Below are positions 30,948 through 34,403 of a stretch of DNA of 34,403 bases, piece after piece. Source of the DNA: Porogramme epimiltina (Eukaryota > Basidiomycota > Agaricomycetes > Polyporales > Polyporaceae); assembly GCA_900155495.1 (NCBI GenBank), contig FTLJ01001011.1, forward strand, positions 1 to 34,403, read 5' to 3'. The notes under the pieces were generated by a model, which had not been told where the DNA came from, ran no database searches, and was given only the letters and a program-made list of their open reading frames with translations. Numbering within the stretch: the first letter of the stretch is position 1; each line of letters opens with the position of its first letter. The position numbers and the translations under genes are program-made.

Positions 30948-31370
30948 AGTGCAGTATGATGTGCTTCGAGTTCAGCGTAAAGTTCGGTTTCCAGTTAGCC
31001 GCCCAACTGCTCGCCAGCGCTTGACTAATTCCTCCTTGATACTGCAGCTCTCCGCGAACTTCGAAGTACCGTCGACAGGTGCCAGACAATCGCACTTTGA
31101 GAGACAAGATAATTTCCTCTCATAATTCGACCCTCCGAGGCGTGAACATAAACGCGCACTATCACACGGTGTCCGAACAACACGACATCTGACCTATTTA
31201 TATTCCAGTGTAGGGACAACTCTTCGGGCGTGGTGTACGGTAAACAATGAAATAGGTAGTACAGAATTGTTATTTGAGTACACGGAGAAACAGCCCCCAG
31301 TCGTAAACCCCAGTATGTAGCCCAACCGTGGAAGGCAGCGTTGTTGTGATGGACTGCGTTGACAGACCGT
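30948..31370. other. Intergenic between members D and E
   Basis: 423 bp holding the D promoter block and the 3' flank of E. Nothing else recognised. Confidence 0.45.
30981..31018 (-). promoter_or_regulatory. Conserved promoter block upstream of member D
   Basis: On the minus strand GCTGGCGAGCAGTTGGGCGG then CTAACTGGAAACCGAACTT, about 35 bp upstream of the ATG at 30947. Matches the blocks before A and B. Confidence 0.55.
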
Positions 31371-32346
31371 CTATGAATCCGACGGCGATAGAACTTCAGG
31401 AAAATCTAGAACGTCATACTCCTCCTGGGAGTCCTTGTTTTCCGGCAGCGGCCGGATCGGGACCGTGAACTGCACGGTTCGCTTGCCCGGACGTGTCAAC
31501 AAACACGTTTGGCCGTCCTGCAGAAAATACTTCTCCTCCCCGGGAAGTATCTGATTCGGTTTGTAGCCATGGCTTGCCTCGATGGAGAGGACCTGGCCGG
31601 CAGGGCTGAAAAGCCAGGGAGTCTTCGGGTTCGGAACAGCAAATAGTCCGAACTGGAAGGGGCAGTTAACCGGTTCACCCGTTGCGGTGAGCACAATGTC
31701 CATCGCCCACATGCGCGTGGCATATTGGCCAGGGAAAAGACGAATGGAATACTCGCTTTGTGGCAATGAGCGTGTGTATACGTGTCGTGTATTTGCCGTA
31801 GGCTTGAGCTACACCATCCCATGTCGGTGATCGGCAACGAACACTCCGCAGACTAAGAAAAACTCACCCCTGTGGGCTGTACCCTTTCCTCGAGCCTACT
31901 TTTAACGAGCTGACGTGTCTTTTCCACACCCCACTCCGTCTCCAAGTCTTTCTTCGCATCGGCTATGCAGGCGGCGATCTGAGCCGCGGTGGGGTTGCGA
32001 GGTTTGTCGATCCATGAGGCGAGGGCTAGGATCTCCAAGTCGTTCTGAGGCGTGTATCCTGGGACAAACCTTGCGACTATGTCGAGGCACACTTCGCGAT
32101 ACGGCACGGTCTCACTGAAGTGGGCCACTATGTCTGCATTGGTCAGGGGATCTGCAGAGGTCCGACTAGAAGAAGCAGTCGTGGACGGCTCTAGAGCTTG
32201 CGGGGTGGTGGTATTTCGAGAGTTCGGCTTCCTGGCTGCATTGTAGGGTTTTGCGCGTGGTTGTGTCTATGCAGTATTAGCACTTCGCCTTCATCAAATA
32301 GACACGTGTGACCGACCTTGGACGACTTAGTCTGAGCAGGAGGCAT
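31371..32346 (-). CDS. Unknown-family protein, member E
   Basis: Three exons: 32346-32317 (MPPAQTKSSK), 32266-31868 and 31808-31371, giving 288 aa. Exon 2 starts TQPRAKPYNAARKPN; the linker is the longest in the set and includes TTPQALEPSTT. The helical domain (IVAHFSETVPYREVCLDIVA; YTPQNDLEILALASWIDKP) resembles member A more than the others (VAHFSQT/SET...PYRE). In the C-terminal domain the loop GGxIRSxExxFG is replaced by AGQVLSIEASHGYKPNQILP, a local divergence. The rest is kept (GEEKYFLQDGQTCLLTRPG). It shares the CRE-like element with member A, so protein and promoter agree on an A-E pairing. Donor of intron 1 is GTCGGT. Confidence 0.85.
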
Positions 32347-32814
32347 GGTGTGGTAGATATGCACTCGTCCGAAAGCGAAGACGGGACAAGCGCCCGAACA
32401 TGGGCGTCCTACCAAGTCGAATGACATCATTGATCTCGGATTTGTTATCCCAGGAATACAGCATATTCAAGGTTGATCGTAGAGGTCGCAAGAGGTGGCG
32501 CCCCCTGATGCAAGTAGCAGCCCTGGAGGTGGACACAAGAATGTGGTATGAAGGAAGAGAAAGGGATCCGCCGCAGGGGTGCTCCACGAGGCCGTTACGT
32601 CTATCTGCATGATAGTCGGCACCGACCAGAAAAGAAAGGCCACCACCAATCCGGAGAACAATGGGAGAGAGAGAGAGAACAAAAGATCGGGACCGGACAA
32701 AATCAAACTGACAGTACGGGAGTCTCGACTCGAAGGTGTCCTACTGTACCTCTATCTCCCCCACCATCGCCGTCTGCTGTTTCCTCGAGCCCCAGGGTGA
32801 CAAGCCGAAAGCAA
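32347..32814. other. Divergent intergenic region, members E and F
   Basis: 468 bp between divergent starts. Besides the CRE-like element it has a purine-rich stretch (GGGAGAGAGAGAGAGAAC, near 32662) on the F side. No other gene. Confidence 0.45.
32419..32445 (-). promoter_or_regulatory. Conserved CRE-like element upstream of member E
   Basis: Minus-strand counterpart of 18229-18255, one mismatch in 27 bases; core TGATGTCA. It lies about 75 bp upstream of the ATG at 32346, compared with about 85 bp for member A. Confidence 0.6.
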
Positions 32815-33694
32815 ATGGACCCGTCGACCACTCAGGGCGCACATGCTGTTAGTTCGTCTATAGTGCCCATGTAATCTGGTTTTAACTATAACCGCTTGCT
32901 CTCAGCGACAGACCGGAGGGCCATCAATCATACCCGCCATAGAGCCCCCCGCTCGGACGCTCAAGGAAATCTACACCTCATCTGTCAAACTGAGGTATCC
33001 CAGTTTCACGCCCCAGAATGCCTTCCAGATCATGTCCCTGTTGGGGTGCCCCCTCCCCCAAGGAACCCCCGACGAAGAACTCGAAGCGTGGCTCGCCGAG
33101 AGACTCCGGCAGGACGTATCCATGCACGGATCGGTCGAGGCCGTGATGCAGCTGGCGCAGAACACGCTGGACGTCCCAACGCTGGTCACGACCACCGGGG
33201 TGCGTTTTTTATTACAAGCTTACGAGATGGCCGGTAAATGGTTGACGTGATCACCCCAGGCCAAGCCGCCCGTCACCGCCGGCAAGGAGCAAGGCGTGTT
33301 CTTCCTACCCGTAACAAACGACAGCCGCGTCGCCATACGCATATTCCCAGGCCCCCTCGACATGAAGCAGTACTGTCTGGACTTCGTCGACGGCGCGACC
33401 CACGAGCCCCTAGACGCGCCCTTCGACGACTACGAGCTGTGGGCGACGGGCTCGCTCTCCGCGCATTCGTGGACGCGGCTCGCGACGCTGGAGGATTCCG
33501 CGGGGGTCCCGCGCGAGGGGCGCCTCCCGGGGCAGCAGAAGTTCGTCCTCCAGGACGGGCTGCATTGTCGCCTTCGTGGGACCGAGCATAAGCCGATGGA
33601 TGTGGCGATGGACTTTTGGATCCCTGTTCGACAGGGACGGCAGGAGGAACGTCCGGCTATACCGGGCGCTCGACTGTGTCAGTTCGACATATAG
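32815..33694 (+). CDS. Unknown-family protein, divergent member F
   Basis: Three exons: 32815-32847 (eleven codons, MDPSTTQGAHA), 32906-33199 and 33260-33694, giving 253 aa. It is too diverged for easy recognition, but the structure gives it away. It has a tiny first exon, phase-0 introns, and a second intron falling right after a TTG stretch that matches PTG in the other five. Shared residues include LKEIYTSSVKLRYPSFTPQN, then VAIRIFPGPLDMKQYCLDFV against YSIRLFPG...WTMDFV, LPGQQKFVLQDGLHCRL against LPGEEKYLLQDGQTCLL, and FWIPVRQ against FTVPIRP. It lacks the RSKPY-type N-terminus and the Ser linker. It may be an older or fast-evolving paralogue. The first exon is inferred from the donor GTTAGT and phase, and is less certain than the rest. 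Confidence 0.75.
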
Positions 33695-33960
33695 ATCAGC
33701 CGTATGGCCCCGATGTGTTTTGAACCCCTCATCTCGTGTATGAAATGCCTGGATGTGCACCGGGAGACTTAGATCATGATGCTGTGGTTGCGTTCTGGCA
33801 GAGCGCGAGTCCTCTTGGTGTGCTACGAACTGTACCGTTTACGGACGGAAGGAGCGATCGTTTTCTGTCAAATTGTACGGGTTCTGCGCACGATGATCAG
33901 GGAGAAGTACCAAGAGAAAATTTGAATTGGACATTACGAGAACTCTTGTCTACTCTTACA

Positions 33961-34403
33961 TCAGAACGTGAGGATCCTATACTTCCTAATATGCGATTGC
34001 TACAAAACGCCAAAACCAATCAGCAAGCGACCAACCAACCACCACACACCCCGCAACGCTGAGAAAGAGAGAAAAAAACACTCACGCTCGACACCATGAC
34101 CAGCGAGTCCTCCGACACCATCACCGCGTCAAAGTGACCCTCGCCCTCCACGCCCTCCGCGTCGAAAGGCACGGTCCGCCGGCGGCGGTACGGCAGGCCC
34201 GTCACCACCGTCTCCGTGAACATCCTCGCGGGGCTGAACTCGACCGGCTCCGTCATGAGCACCGTGCCGTCCGGGGCCGCCCTCGCGTTCCATTCATAAC
34301 CACCACCACCGCCCCCGCCCCCGCCCCCGGCCCCCCCCCTCGCATCACCGCCCACCCCCCCCCCCCCCCTCCCTCTTTTCTCCCCCGCAGCCGCCGCCCC
34401 CGC
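33961..34403 (-). CDS. 3' end of a possible F-box-type protein, cut by right edge
   Basis: The last intron is 34000-34085 (GTGAGT...TAG with a GCTGAT branch site) and the last exon is 33999-33961, ending SHIRKYRILTF. Upstream, the frame reads YEWNARAAPDG, ARMFTETVVTGLPYRRRRTV and HFDAVMVSEDSLVMVSS. The pattern LPYRR...(F)DAVMVSEDSLVMV...YRILTF recalls the C-terminal end of Agaricomycete F-box proteins, from memory only. Towards the edge the frame becomes a Gly-rich run coded by G/C repeats, where an intron boundary could be hidden, so 34300-34403 is uncertain as coding sequence. Confidence 0.45.
34297..34375. repeat. Low-complexity C-rich tract
   Basis: CCACCACCACCGCCCCCGCC followed by a C9 run and, at 34355-34369, a run of about 15 C. 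The minus strand is G-rich enough to form G-quadruplexes. Such tracts are prone to sequencing length errors, which would affect the frame of the gene crossing it. Confidence 0.7.

Noticed and set aside
1..34403. Transposons, CRISPR arrays, viral insertions
   Set aside because: I found no transposase, reverse transcriptase, long terminal repeats, or regularly spaced short repeats. CRISPR is not expected in a fungal nuclear genome.

Overview
The window is nuclear DNA from a basidiomycete fungus, most likely an Agaricomycete. It is GC-rich and its genes are cut by many short introns of about 50-60 nt with GTGAGT/GTGCGT-type donors. It carries a heme-thiolate peroxidase pair, an F-box/LRR-type protein, a fungal three-enzyme folate protein and an ATG1 kinase. 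All exon models below were worked out by hand from splice signals, reading phase and paralogue comparison. No RNA data or database search was available.

Layout, left to right. (1) 1-275: 5' end of a minus-strand gene resembling thiamine-pyrophosphokinase-related Nudix proteins, cut by the edge. (2) 1.49-6.30 kb: a duplicated unit of about 1.6 kb, each copy holding a heme-thiolate peroxidase gene of 305 codons followed by an intron-containing tRNA-Lys(CTT). The single-copy methyltransferase gene SFM1 sits between the copies. (3) 6.7-11.2 kb: four minus-strand genes for small proteins with a signal peptide, a Ser/Thr/Pro-rich ectodomain, one membrane span and a short tail; they form a local family. 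(4) 12.2-18.0 kb: a large Sds3/Dep1-like chromatin gene (minus) diverging from an F-box/LRR-like gene (plus). (5) 18.3-20.7 kb and 28.4-33.7 kb: six members of a protein family I do not recognise. Five are close paralogues, two on plus on the left (A, B) and three on minus on the right (C, D, E). One divergent member (F, plus) lies beside them. (6) Between these blocks, 20.9-27.7 kb: FOL1 (folate synthesis, minus) and ATG1 (autophagy kinase, plus), divergently transcribed. (7) 34.0-34.4 kb: 3' end of a minus-strand gene, possibly of F-box type, cut by the right edge.

Housekeeping genes (SFM1, FOL1, ATG1, the Sds3-like gene) are embedded in recently duplicated accessory genes. In two places the copies of a young duplication lie on both sides of a housekeeping gene. 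The best candidate for something undescribed is the six-gene family of about 250-290 aa proteins. It has a fixed three-exon structure, a ten-residue first exon, a basic RSKPY-type N-terminus, a Ser-rich linker and a strongly conserved C-terminal domain, and some members share promoter elements. The membrane-protein cluster is the second candidate.
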